The notes beneath the pieces were generated by a model, which saw only the letters and a list, made by a program, of their open reading frames with translations, was not told where the DNA came from and searched no databases. From Halothermothrix sp. (GTDB lineage: Bacteria; Bacillota; Halanaerobiia; DY22613), in contig JAENYK010000004.1 in NCBI GenBank assembly GCA_016841825.1, positions 1-64,000 on the forward strand: DNA of 64,000 bases, given 5' to 3'. A program made the position numbers and the translations under genes. Positions 36,343-45,313 of this stretch are shown here, in pieces (positions within the stretch are counted from its first letter, which is position 1; every line of letters starts with the position of its first letter).

Positions 36343-37344
36343 TTACGAATTTGGAACTATTAATGAATTTTTAACATTTCGATAAAGTTGCCATACATTA
36401 CATCCAAAATTGCTTACCAGGGTTATCAGCAAATCTTCTTGCTGGTCATATGAAGTAAAAAAACTAACACCTGGGTCACACCCTTCAAAGTGATAACTAT
36501 AAAGACCGTCCTCTTTTTCATCTAACCATATGCCATATCCATAGCAATTCTCATCCACCTGTGGAGTTAACATTTCCTTCAGCATCTCCTTTGATAGCAA
36601 CTTATAATCCATAAGATGATCCCAGAACTTTTCAACATCAGCAGCAGTTGTGAAAGCTCCACCCGCTCCTGTTCCTTTAACATCCACACTATAAATATTT
36701 GTATAAAATTCTTTTGCAGCATCATCATATATGTACGCATTTGCACATTTTGCTGGCAATCTATCCAATTCATAATATCCAGTATTCATCATTCCACACG
36801 GACTAAATACATTTTTGTCTAAATATTCATCAAACCTCAAGCCAGTAATTGCCTCAATAATCAGACCAAGAACAACAAATCCGGTGTTATTATACTGAAA
36901 CCTATCCCCGGCAGGATACAGCATGGACTTATTAATGAAAAGTGGTAATAAATCTGACGACATTCTTATTTTATAATTTGGGTAATCCGTCCATAAATCA
37001 CCATAATTGTTCATTGTAGATTCATCAAAATAATCCGGTATTCCGGAAGTATGATTAAGTAATTGTCTAATTGTAATCCGAGGGTCTATCTCTTTTAAAT
37101 CAAAATCCAATATATCACCAATATAACTATTAAAAGATAATCGTCTTTGTTCAATAAGGTGTAAAATAGCCACAGCGACAAAAACTTTTCCCGCAGATGC
37201 AGTTGCAAATTTTGTATCAATTTCGTTTAACAGTTTATTTGCTAAATCTGCATACCCAAAAGCTTTTTGATATATATTTCCCCTATTCTGTGTCACTGAT
37301 ATCACACCACTAAAATCTTTAGCTATAAATTTCGTGAACTCCAT
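36343..37344 (-). CDS. Beta-lactamase-like serine hydrolase
   Basis: 333 aa of the class C beta-lactamase/DD-peptidase-like family. The nucleophile motif SxxK is in FATASAGKVFVAVAI (about residue 50), the YxN motif is FQYNNTGFVVLG (about 150), and a HFEG segment replaces the KTG/HxG box near residue 285. The start MEFTKFIAKDF has no signal peptide, so it is probably cytoplasmic and more likely an esterase or peptidase than a resistance enzyme. It lies in an accessory stretch with gene fragments on the upstream side. Confidence 0.75.
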   Translation of the reverse strand: MEFTKFIAKDFSGVISVTQNRGNIYQKAFGYADLANKLLNEIDTKFATASAGKVFVAVAILHLIEQRRLSFNSYIGDILDFDLKEIDPRITIRQLLNHTSGIPDYFDESTMNNYGDLWTDYPNYKIRMSSDLLPLFINKSMLYPAGDRFQYNNTGFVVLGLIIEAITGLRFDEYLDKNVFSPCGMMNTGYYELDRLPAKCANAYIYDDAAKEFYTNIYSVDVKGTGAGGAFTTAADVEKFWDHLMDYKLLSKEMLKEMLTPQVDENCYGYGIWLDEKEDGLYSYHFEGCDPGVSFFTSYDQQEDLLITLVSNFGCNVWQLYRNVKNSLIVPNS

Positions 37345-37388
37345 AATCTCTCTCCTGAATTTATTTTTTTAACCAAGATCACACATTT

Positions 37389-37586
37389 TTATAACCGTTC
37401 CAGATTCATTTTCGGAATCCAACCCTCTCGACCGTGTAAATCTACACACCATACCCATCCATTTAATTCTCGTATTCCTCTTACCCTCTCTCCTACATTG
37501 ATCGTTAATTCTCTGGCTGTATAATTTTCTTGCATTACACCATACTGACCTGATATTTTAATAAACTGTTTTGGAATCCACCCTTC
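37389..37586 (-). pseudogene. SH3-domain protein fragment
   Basis: The frame reads GWIPKQFIKISGQYGVMQEN, YTARELTINVGERVRGIREL, NGWVWCVDLHGREGWIPKMN, LERL and stop. This is one bacterial SH3-like domain plus the end of another. A stop codon lies immediately upstream and no good start is present, so it looks like a 5'-truncated gene. Confidence 0.6.
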
Positions 37587-37627
37587 CTACATTTTTGAGG
37601 TTTTACTAGAGATTCTTTAGCTCAGGC

Positions 37628-38185
37628 TTATAAGTTAAATTTTATTGTTATTTCATTAATACTTTTCCTCCATATCATATGGTCATACCCAACTCCCCAA
37701 TAATCTTTTATTACGTAATCAGGTTCTCCAAATTTCTTCTTCCAGATCTTCTGGGCATTAGTATAACCACTATCTAAGCAAAATTCCTTTATACCCCTAT
37801 TTTGTAAGGTAAGGTACATTAAATTTAAAAGTAGATTGCCTATTCCTTGCCCTTGATAGTTAGGATGAACAAAAACTGTCCCTATCTCGACCAGCTCTGC
37901 TAATTGACCATCTGTACAGTTAATAATCAACTCACTAACAAGGCCATATTCAATTGAACCGATAATTATATTTTGACTTAAAGCAATTAAGAAGTACTTA
38001 TTCTGCCCACTACTATCTAAATCACTTTTCAAATATTTTTTCTTTTCTTCAATCTCATTTTCTATATCATCAAGTTTCTCCTCTAAACCTTCTCTTGCGA
38101 ATGTATCCATTATTACTATCCTAAAAAACTTACCTAATTCTTCGATATCTGTAATTCGGGGTCTGCTTATCTCTACATTATTCAT
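37628..38185 (-). CDS. GNAT-family N-acetyltransferase
   Basis: 185 aa. The acetyl-CoA-binding motif A is VEIGTVFVHPNYQGQGIGNLLL (split here as VEIGTVFVHPNYQGQ and GIGNLLL, residues about 104-125), with the Q-x-x-G-x-G pyrophosphate loop. GIKEFCLDSGYTNAQKIWKK provides the following motif B. The substrate is unknown. It begins at ATG 38185 and lies beside the relic of a second acetyltransferase, in the opposite direction from no partner gene. Confidence 0.75.
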   Translation of the reverse strand: MNNVEISRPRITDIEELGKFFRIVIMDTFAREGLEEKLDDIENEIEEKKKYLKSDLDSSGQNKYFLIALSQNIIIGSIEYGLVSELIINCTDGQLAELVEIGTVFVHPNYQGQGIGNLLLNLMYLTLQNRGIKEFCLDSGYTNAQKIWKKKFGEPDYVIKDYWGVGYDHMIWRKSINEITIKFNL

Positions 38186-38238
38186 TATTCAACTCCCCTT
38201 AAATATCCAATTAAAAAATTTCTGTACTGTAAGGAATT

Positions 38239-38470
38239 TCACGTATCTCTACTTATTCTTCCTGATTTCGTAAAGAATTCCATAATGGATAACGCAAAAT
38301 GTCCCTCTTTTCTTATCTGCAATCTTTCTAATAGCCTCCAGGAAAAGGTGCACATCGCTGCTATTCTTCCTGACTTTTAACCATATTCCAGTAGCTTTTT
38401 GCAACTTTCAGTAGCATATCCTTAACCGTAATATTTGCAGTTAAAAACATAACCAATGCCAGCCTCCATC
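38239..38470 (-). pseudogene. RimJ/RimL-type acetyltransferase relic
   Basis: The minus strand reads LMEAGIGYVFNCKYYG, stop, GYATESCKKLLEYG, stop, KSGRIAAMCTF, then SWRLLERLQIRKEGHFALSI and a short tail to a stop at 38239. The segments match in order the GYxxxxxxxGxGYATE, RIxAxC and SxxLLExxGxxxEGxF motifs of this GNAT group. Two in-frame stops and missing ends show it is dead. Confidence 0.65.
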
Positions 38471-38610
38471 AATCCCAATCTAAAAACAGATAACACTATT
38501 AAATGCCATTATTCTCCTACCATAACTCAATCTCCTGCATATCTAGCAAATTATCTTTGCCTCCTGTTTTGCCACATTTATTCATAATAACTCGTTAAAG
38601 AAAACTACAC

Positions 38611-38645
38611 AAAAAAGCCCACGAGTCACATTAACTCATAGGCTT
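38611..38645 (-). terminator. Terminator of the usher operon
   Basis: On the minus strand AAGCCTATGAGT pairs over 12 bp (two G-T pairs) with ACTCGTGGGCTT and continues into TTTTTT. It lies 10 bases after the usher stop codon. Confidence 0.8.
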
Positions 38646-38655
38646 AGATCACTCA

Positions 38656-41232
38656 CTATCTGACGATCGAAAATTCAAGCTCATCAAACCACATAGGCAT
38701 CTCGCCAAAGGGAATCTCCACTGGAATAGCATCTGGATTCACAGAATACCCTGCATCTTCTGGTATGTTAACCTGCAAAGTGTAACTCCGCGGCTCAATT
38801 CTCTCAATTAAGAAAAATCCATCATACTCAGGAAGAGACCTATAAACTATCTCACCTGCAGTATCTTGCATAATTAACTCTACATTGTCCACTCCATTCT
38901 GATTCAACCCCCTGATGGTTCCACTCAACCCAGAGCAGGGTACAAGACCAAAATCCAGATTCAAACCTGTTCCCGGTCTGAGTTCTACCCAATACTCTTC
39001 CTGTATCGGGATATACAGAGCATCAATACTGGTCACATCTAAGGCCACCTTTATCGGCTGATAAACATTTAAACCTTCCAACCGATAATCTCCATTCTCA
39101 TCTGTTTTAGCTCCCGGATACTCGTCAACTAATATCCTCGCTTTAGAAAAAGTCTTCTCATCCTGATCAAACCGACCATTCCCATTATAATCAAGATATA
39201 CTCTACCTTTCACATAACCGGTTCCAAAAGCATCACTACTGATCTTTTTGAATGGCGATTGTAAAGACCTCGTATCCTGTAAAGTCAGACCCAAACTAAA
39301 TCCACCCATACTGGCAGTCCCTTTGATAAATAGTTGATCTGAGAGATTGTATTGAGCTGAACCAACCAGATTCACCATACCATCTCCCAATGTTAATCCT
39401 AGTGAATAGCTTAACGGGTTGTTAGCATCCTTCTTATTGGTTAGACGCGTAGTCAGATTATAACTACTTAATGATAGCTTATTAAAAATTAGCTGACTAT
39501 CAGCCTGTAAATCCACCACCGACCATCCAGAATAGGATATCTCACCTTTCAGAGAAATTGTCGGTTCAACTCCTGTCATCATCATCAGAGAATTCTCCAG
39601 TTCTAACATTGTCTGCAGACTAATCTGTTGGGTAAATCTTGTATTTATCTTCTGCCGCCAGACTCCAAAAAAGTTGGCAAGGTCATATTCCAATCCCAGA
39701 TTGCTTCTCCCAAAACCTTTTTTCACCTCTACCGACAACTCCTGGTCCAGATAGTGAAACCGATTATTGGCAACAATATGTTCACGCGATGGCGGAGTGA
39801 TTCCATGATAACCCTTAATTCTACCTTTAATCATCCAATCATCCGGAATAGTTGTTATTTCACCCAGATAACCAAAACCAGATGGTTCAATCCCCATAGT
39901 TGTATTCAGATACAAAAAAATATCAGGATTAATTTGTGAGAGGAGTACTCCTCCCAGATACTTTTCCACCATCTCCTGGCCCTGATAAAGATCTATCATT
40001 CCACCAACCGTTAGCCTGGAATTAAGACCATAATACACCTCTCCCGCTCCAACAACTCCGTCTGAACCTAAACCAAATCCACCAACATAAGCATATCTGC
40101 CATCTAGTAGCAATTGTTCTTGCGACAGAATACTTTTATCCTCACTATAGATTCTACCTTCTTTGGTATATACCATTACTTTGTATTCATTAAATGAATT
40201 ATTTAGTGGAATATCCTCGAAATGATATATTCCATCAGGAGCACTTTGATAGTCTACCAACAGTCCCAAATAGTAGAGTTCTACATCGCTACCTGGTGGA
40301 ACATATCCACTCAGCGAACTCACACCAAATTTGAATCGATCTGCATCACTTTCCACAGTCACACCTTTAACTTTGACAGTACTGGCAACCAATGGTGAGA
40401 ATTCCAACAGATTGTCTCCCAAAACCAGACTTTTTAACCCCAGTACATCCCAATATTTGAGTTGCGTACTACTGAATTTTAACTTCCCATCAGAGTAATA
40501 CTCCAACTGGCCAGAATAATCACCATACAACAGTTGCCCAACATAACTCATAGAGACACCAGGATAAATCAGCTGCTCATTACCCAAAACCTTTAACTGA
40601 TAGTTAACAACCCCGGGAGTGAATAAAGTCGGTGATACTCTGATGATATCCTTAGTCTCTTCTGTTTTAATCTCAGCTGAATCCAACTGTTCTCTTACTG
40701 CTTCTCTCTGATTAAAAACTTCGGAGACCAGTTCATAATTTGGATAGATATAAAGCTCAAATAAATATGAATCCCAACTTACCTCAATCGGTAACCATTC
40801 ACCCAGAGCCCGGTAATGGATGTAGACTTCCTGATCTCGAATGAAGAATAAATCCTTGGGGATAAAAGATTGCTCTCCTGTTTTTTCGATTAACCCATTT
40901 TGCAAATTAAAATAATAATAGTCAGCTTCTGGAGGAATCACTCCAGAAATATACCGATCCTGCCAATTAAAATTAAATAAATATAATTCCATCTGCTGCA
41001 AAACCCTACTCAGGGGTAAATAAATATTTTCATTCTGATCAAGTAATACCTGGAAAAAAGAATCTATATGCACATTTTTCACATTCAACTGAATATATCC
41101 GACTTCCATCACTAACTCATCTCCCAAAACCACCTCAGCAGCGACAGGTTGACTCCCCCAGACGATAAGTAAGCTCAGCAGGATTATACTAATCAATCCT
41201 GGAAGGAATCTCAAATTCTCCAGTGTATTCAT
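38656..41232 (-). CDS. Usher-like outer-membrane assembly protein
   Basis: 858 aa with a signal peptide (about residues 10-32, ending PVAA). After an N-terminal domain comes a long beta-barrel-like region (about 200-680). It contains a usher signature region, SGYVPPGSDVELYYLGLLVD followed by GIYHFEDIPLNNSFNEYKV, like the barrel/plug part of FimD/PapC-type and related ushers. Residues about 690-760 form a carboxypeptidase-regulatory/SdrD-B-like domain (GRVYLDYNGNGRFDQDEKTF), and a last Ig-like domain ends the protein. Ushers thread chaperone-bound pilins through the outer membrane. The start overlaps the chaperone gene by 44 bases. Length fits the usual 800-900 aa. Confidence 0.75.
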   Translation of the reverse strand: MNTLENLRFLPGLISIILLSLLIVWGSQPVAAEVVLGDELVMEVGYIQLNVKNVHIDSFFQVLLDQNENIYLPLSRVLQQMELYLFNFNWQDRYISGVIPPEADYYYFNLQNGLIEKTGEQSFIPKDLFFIRDQEVYIHYRALGEWLPIEVSWDSYLFELYIYPNYELVSEVFNQREAVREQLDSAEIKTEETKDIIRVSPTLFTPGVVNYQLKVLGNEQLIYPGVSMSYVGQLLYGDYSGQLEYYSDGKLKFSSTQLKYWDVLGLKSLVLGDNLLEFSPLVASTVKVKGVTVESDADRFKFGVSSLSGYVPPGSDVELYYLGLLVDYQSAPDGIYHFEDIPLNNSFNEYKVMVYTKEGRIYSEDKSILSQEQLLLDGRYAYVGGFGLGSDGVVGAGEVYYGLNSRLTVGGMIDLYQGQEMVEKYLGGVLLSQINPDIFLYLNTTMGIEPSGFGYLGEITTIPDDWMIKGRIKGYHGITPPSREHIVANNRFHYLDQELSVEVKKGFGRSNLGLEYDLANFFGVWRQKINTRFTQQISLQTMLELENSLMMMTGVEPTISLKGEISYSGWSVVDLQADSQLIFNKLSLSSYNLTTRLTNKKDANNPLSYSLGLTLGDGMVNLVGSAQYNLSDQLFIKGTASMGGFSLGLTLQDTRSLQSPFKKISSDAFGTGYVKGRVYLDYNGNGRFDQDEKTFSKARILVDEYPGAKTDENGDYRLEGLNVYQPIKVALDVTSIDALYIPIQEEYWVELRPGTGLNLDFGLVPCSGLSGTIRGLNQNGVDNVELIMQDTAGEIVYRSLPEYDGFFLIERIEPRSYTLQVNIPEDAGYSVNPDAIPVEIPFGEMPMWFDELEFSIVR

Positions 41233-41971
41233 CAATAATCACATCTTCCTGTTTAAAAATGATCCTTAACTGATATGAACCGCTACCCGAAACAGCCAGT
41301 TGATCTTCAAAAGTTCTGAAAACACTTCGATGGACCGCAAAAAATGGCACCTGGGATTCAGCCACAATCTTACCCTGCTCATCTGTCACTATAACTCCGG
41401 CATCCATCAACAGATGTGCATTACCCCGATTAACAAAATTACCTCTTATCAATAATTGACCATCTTCCATCAGCAACTCAACCTCTTCTAAACTGCCCCG
41501 ATGCAAAATTTGACCATATTGACCATAAATATTGATCCCCAGTTTGGTCAGAAGTTGAAAATCCAACTCGATACCTTCTGCCTCTTCCTGATTCTCTGGC
41601 TGTTGGTAAATCTCTTCAAAAAACAATAATGCCCGGTATTCCCCATCCTGAATCTCTTCTGGTGTCCGAACCGTAAATCTGGCATACTTCTTCTCTCCCG
41701 GCTGTAAACTTAACAATCGGGGATAGACTACAATCCAATCACCAAGATACTCCTCCTGTTTCTGTTCTGGAGCCATCTCAGGATAAACTTTCACCCTAAT
41801 CGGTTTATCCGAAGTATTAGTGACAATCACAACCTGAGTAGTTGTCTCAGGATCATCTATTCGAAAAACCAATCTCTGAGGTGCGACTTTCAATGCCATC
41901 GCTAAACCAACTTGACTAAATGACATTACTATATATAGTGTTACGAACATAATTACCAACTTTAGCTTCAC
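41189..41971 (-). CDS. Periplasmic pilus-assembly chaperone (PapD-like)
   Basis: 260 aa, start GTG 41971 after AAGGAGG. A signal peptide (about 1-25) is followed by an Ig-like domain beginning LKVAPQRLVFRIDDPETTTQ and VVIVTNTSDKPIRVKVYPE. Next comes the segment RLLSLQPGEKKYARFTVRTP, corresponding to the G1 strand region of pilus chaperones, then a second beta domain (about 150-250). These proteins donate a strand to pilins and deliver them to the usher. It is placed between the pilin genes and the usher gene, in the order typical for chaperone-usher operons. Confidence 0.8.
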   Translation of the reverse strand: MKLKLVIMFVTLYIVMSFSQVGLAMALKVAPQRLVFRIDDPETTTQVVIVTNTSDKPIRVKVYPEMAPEQKQEEYLGDWIVVYPRLLSLQPGEKKYARFTVRTPEEIQDGEYRALLFFEEIYQQPENQEEAEGIELDFQLLTKLGINIYGQYGQILHRGSLEEVELLMEDGQLLIRGNFVNRGNAHLLMDAGVIVTDEQGKIVAESQVPFFAVHRSVFRTFEDQLAVSGSGSYQLRIIFKQEDVIIDEYTGEFEIPSRID

Positions 41972-41986
41972 CGATTTACCTCCTTA

Positions 41987-42457
41987 TTAATAAGCATAAT
42001 AAATAGTAATTCTTGCTCTTCCAGAATACGACCCATCTCTAATCCAAAATGGTATCGGACCAATAGTTGCTCCCATCTGGAAGATACTCTCACCAAATTG
42101 GTTCAGCCGACCACGATTATCCCGTAGATCTGTAGAAAAACCACTAACAGATATTCGGGAATTTCCTCTATTAATCCATATCCGGTCTGGTAGAATAACT
42201 TTATACTCCATCCAGGGGCTACCTGTAACCAGAAATTGTGCCGGAACAGTACCAGAGAGTGGCGCATCAGCTCTGACAGTAACTGCTGAAGCACCTGGGT
42301 ATAAATAACCAAAATTCATATCTCTCATGACTTTGACTTTGAGATTCTCTGGTTTATTCCACGACCAGGATAAAACTACCATCGATGCTGCACAGATAAT
42401 TAACAGAACAGATAATATGATTAACATCCAACGTCTAATAATAACCACCCCCAACAA
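41987..42457 (-). CDS. DUF4402-like minor pilin or tip subunit
   Basis: 156 aa. It shares the layout of the major pilin: MNFGYLYPGASAVTV, then PAQFLVTGSPWMEYKVILP, and the ending GSYSGRARITIYYAY. An N-terminal hydrophobic segment (MLIILSVLLIICAASMVVL) acts as signal or anchor. No start codon has ideal spacing from the GGGGGTGG sequence; TTG 42457, internal GTG or ATG 42427 are possible. It lies 15 bases upstream of the chaperone gene. An initiator or minor subunit is inferred. Confidence 0.65.
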   Translation of the reverse strand: MLGVVIIRRWMLIILSVLLIICAASMVVLSWSWNKPENLKVKVMRDMNFGYLYPGASAVTVRADAPLSGTVPAQFLVTGSPWMEYKVILPDRIWINRGNSRISVSGFSTDLRDNRGRLNQFGESIFQMGATIGPIPFWIRDGSYSGRARITIYYAY

Positions 42458-42490
42458 ATTTGTACAAAAAATTATTAGCCTATAAACAAA

Positions 42491-42516
42491 GGTAGATCTG
42501 CAAAAGCAGATCTATC
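42491..42516 (-). promoter_or_regulatory. Intercistronic hairpin after the major pilin gene
   Basis: TAGATCTGC and GCAGATCTA pair perfectly around AAAA, with GG/CC extending the stem. On the minus strand it is followed by CTTTGTTT, a weak T-tract. It may act as a leaky terminator or 3' stabiliser giving more pilin than assembly proteins. Confidence 0.6.
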
Positions 42517-42538
42517 CTCTGTGTCCTCATTAGTTTTT

Positions 42539-43018
42539 TTAGTAAGAATATACAACAGTCACCGTAGCAGCACCATTATACACACCAGAAGCTGCAGTGG
42601 CAGGAACCTGGGCCAGCGTAGCACCAACTTTAAAGCTGGCCAGCCCAGATGAATCCAATACTCCTCCCTCATTGGTCAAATTGCTGATAAAGTTTTTCAC
42701 ATTCAGTGATGCGTTACCATTACGAACAGTGGCAGTAGACGGTAACTTTACTTTAAATCCAGTGTTACCTTCCCCACTTACCTGAAAAGCCGCAGGAGTT
42801 GTCCCAACTGCAGGAGCAGACGGATCTACGATCACTTCCATATCCCCTTTAAACACTTTACCAAAATCCAAACCATTAAGTAAAGACAATTCAATCGGGC
42901 TAAGGATCTCAACTCTCATCGTTAAATTAGTTGATGCAGAGTCCCGACTAGCCCCCACCACTCCAGTTACACCTAATAGCATAGTTGCAACTAACAACAA
43001 AACAATTCTTCTCTTCAT
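42539..43018 (-). CDS. DUF4402-like major pilin
   Basis: 159 aa, first gene of the operon. A signal peptide (MKRRIVLLLVATMLLGVTGV ... GA) is followed by a beta-rich domain with the DUF4402 pattern: LNGLDFGKVFKGDMEVIVDP, PAAFQVSGEGNTGFKVKLPS and the C-terminal GVYNGAATVTVVYSY. The final alternating strand resembles the donor/acceptor edge of chaperone-usher subunits. No cysteine pair is present. An AT-rich region upstream and the hairpin downstream fit a highly expressed structural subunit. Confidence 0.75.
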   Translation of the reverse strand: MKRRIVLLLVATMLLGVTGVVGASRDSASTNLTMRVEILSPIELSLLNGLDFGKVFKGDMEVIVDPSAPAVGTTPAAFQVSGEGNTGFKVKLPSTATVRNGNASLNVKNFISNLTNEGGVLDSSGLASFKVGATLAQVPATAASGVYNGAATVTVVYSY

Positions 43019-43239
43019 TCCTATCTAGTTCCTCCTCCTAATGGATAATTAATTATTGTAACAACAAATTTATCTTTCAACTATAATTCCCCAAATTTTT
43101 ATATATAGTATAGTTTTAATATAAATATTATCATATATACTATTGTATATCTATATTATATATATTTACAGCATTCATTGTCAAGAATATAGCAAAGATT
43201 TTATATATATTTGTAATTCCAAATAACTCCAAAAAACAA

Positions 43240-43267
43240 AAAAGGTCAGCCCTAAAGCTGACCTTTT
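43240..43267. terminator. Bidirectional terminator after the anti-sigma gene
   Basis: AAAAGGTCAGC (43240-43250) pairs perfectly with GCTGACCTTTT (43257-43267) around a six-base loop. It ends the minus-strand sigma/anti-sigma operon just upstream of the pilin promoter region. Confidence 0.85.
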
Positions 43268-43275
43268 CCAATCTT

Positions 43276-44499
43276 TTATTTTCTCTTCTTTCTAAATATC
43301 CGATAAATTAGATATGCTAAAACGATTAATATCAGGTAAGGAATAATAATTCCCAGCCGAACGATCAGATCATAGAAAGTATCGACCATACTTCGTAAAG
43401 CCTGGCGCAATGCATTAACAATCCCAACATCTGAAGAAGTGATTGGTTCTGGCTCCATCAATTCCACATAAATGGTACTCAAATCAATCTGATCATTCAG
43501 ATAGTTCATTCTTCCCTGCAGACTTTCAATAGAACTGCGAACCCGCTCTAGTTCCTGTTCTATCTTCAAAATATCTTCAACAACAGTCGCTCTATCTAAT
43601 AGTTCCCGATACCTTTCTTCCTGTAATGTTAGGTTTTTTAACCTGGACTCTACATCAATATACTCCTCAGTAACATCTTGACCATAAGAAGAGCGATCCT
43701 TAACTTTACCCAGACTCTCCACCTTACTCAAAGCCTCAGTAAACTTATCTGCTGGAATTCTCAAAGTATAACTGCTATATTGGCGTTGGTTACTTACTTC
43801 CCATCTTCTTGAATTACTGATAAATCCATCTATCTCATAAATCAAATTAATAATCTCTCCATCTGCTGATTGAATGTCTTTGACTTCAACTCTTAAATCT
43901 GCTGTCTGGATAATTTTACGTTCTATAGTTTCCGGTACAGTTTGCCCCCCACCCAGATCGTTAGCCTGTTCCTGAACAAACTGCATATTGTCCATTTCAG
44001 GTGATTGTAACTGACGTCCTTTAAGTTGAACTTGATTATTAATCTCTGATTGATAGGTTCGTGGAAGATCATTCTGAAGTCTTCCATCTTCGTATTGAAC
44101 ACCCTTAAAAGGATTAATAATAACTATAAGCAGAATAACTGCCAGGCCAACTCCCAAAGCACCTAGTGGAACCCTCAATCTGAACCTAAACATTTCTCTC
44201 AACCACTCTAACCAATTTTTACCATTGTTTTCACCTTTATTTTTTGATATAATCTGTTCTTGAATCTGAGTAGTCGATTTCTCTTCACGGATTCGTTCCA
44301 TTACAGATAAGAGGAAACCTTCATCTACTTCAACATCATCCATTGCTGATAAAAAATCATAGTTATTTTGATATTTAGCCAGATTTCCACGACATTGTTC
44401 ACATTCGGCCAGGTGGGCTTCGATCATCTCTGCTTCATCTTTATCTAAACCGCCATCAATATACAGCGGTAAAATCTCTTTCAATTGTTCGTGTTTCAT
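43276..44499 (-). CDS. Anti-sigma factor with zf-HC2 and DUF4349 domains
   Basis: 407 aa; ATG 44499 has GGGGGG eight bases upstream. Residues about 5-40 carry the zinc-binding anti-sigma motif (HLAECEQCRGNLAKY, with the preceding H in the helix). A membrane helix lies near 110-130 (LGVGLAVILLIVIINPF). The outer domain matches DUF4349: ADLRVEVKDIQSADGEIINL, then DGFISNSRRWEVSNQRQYSS, a coiled coil (about 275-330), and a second membrane helix (IPYLILIVLAYLIYRIF). It follows the ECF sigma gene directly, the normal partner order, so it probably holds that sigma factor at the membrane until an envelope signal arrives. Confidence 0.8.
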   Translation of the reverse strand: MKHEQLKEILPLYIDGGLDKDEAEMIEAHLAECEQCRGNLAKYQNNYDFLSAMDDVEVDEGFLLSVMERIREEKSTTQIQEQIISKNKGENNGKNWLEWLREMFRFRLRVPLGALGVGLAVILLIVIINPFKGVQYEDGRLQNDLPRTYQSEINNQVQLKGRQLQSPEMDNMQFVQEQANDLGGGQTVPETIERKIIQTADLRVEVKDIQSADGEIINLIYEIDGFISNSRRWEVSNQRQYSSYTLRIPADKFTEALSKVESLGKVKDRSSYGQDVTEEYIDVESRLKNLTLQEERYRELLDRATVVEDILKIEQELERVRSSIESLQGRMNYLNDQIDLSTIYVELMEPEPITSSDVGIVNALRQALRSMVDTFYDLIVRLGIIIPYLILIVLAYLIYRIFRKKRK

Positions 44500-44516
44500 T
44501 CTTTTTCCCCCCTTTT

Positions 44517-45104
44517 TCAATAGTTTAAAGATGAGATCAAACTGTCCAACTCTTGCCGCAAATTTCGCCTACCACGACTGATTCTCGATTTTACAGTTCC
44601 AATTGCCACTCCGACTATCTCGGCAATCTCTTCATAACTAAATCCCTGAATCTCTCTTAAAACAATTACTTCCTTTTGTTCTTCTGGTAAATTATTTATA
44701 ACTTCCTGAATCTCATCTCGCAATTCTCTCTGAAGTGAAATATCTTCAGGTATCATGCTATCATCGACAATATCTCGCTCAATCTCTCCATCCTTTACCC
44801 TAATTGGTTCAGACAGACTATGAGCTTTGATCTGACGTTGCCGTTTACGTAACTCATCTCTGCATATATTAGTAGTTATGGTAAATAACCATGTTGAAAA
44901 ACTTGATCTCCCCTGAAAACGATTAAGATTACGATAAACTCTTAAAAAAGCTTCCTGAGCCAAATCCCACGCATCTTCATGATTACCCATCATCCTATAA
45001 GTGGAGTTATACACTTTTTTTTGATAACGTCGCACAATTTCTTCAAAGACTCCTTCATCTCCCATTTTAAACTTTTCAATCAGCTCCAGATCAGACACCG
45101 CCAC
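44517..45104 (-). CDS. ECF-type RNA polymerase sigma factor (SigW-like)
   Basis: 195 aa. Region 2 is FEEIVRRYQKKVYNSTYRMM followed by GNHEDAWDLAQEAFLRVYRN, and region 4 is LPEEQKEVIVLREIQGFSYE then EIAEIVGVAIGTVKSRISRG. The start is probably GTG 45104, eight bases after AAAGGGG; the GTG at 45113 overlaps that site. It is coupled to the zf-HC2/DUF4349 anti-sigma gene. Family members respond to envelope stress. The envelope genes on both sides (fimbriae, SLH protein, L,D-transpeptidases) are possible targets, but no -35/-10 motif was established. Confidence 0.9.
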   Translation of the reverse strand: MAVSDLELIEKFKMGDEGVFEEIVRRYQKKVYNSTYRMMGNHEDAWDLAQEAFLRVYRNLNRFQGRSSFSTWLFTITTNICRDELRKRQRQIKAHSLSEPIRVKDGEIERDIVDDSMIPEDISLQRELRDEIQEVINNLPEEQKEVIVLREIQGFSYEEIAEIVGVAIGTVKSRISRGRRNLRQELDSLISSLNY

Positions 45105-45313
45105 TCTTTTCACCCCTTTCTACACCTTTAGACGCAAGTCTAATTAATTTGTTCCCGGATAATAAAAAGATCCCAAAATCTAATAACCATAATTTACATC
45201 CACTTTTCAGCTAGAACTATGCAGGAAAATGTGATATTATCAAATACAGCCATGGTTTTATAAGTAGGTATTTGTAATTAATCCAAACAACTGGAAAGAA
45301 AGGAGTATCCACA

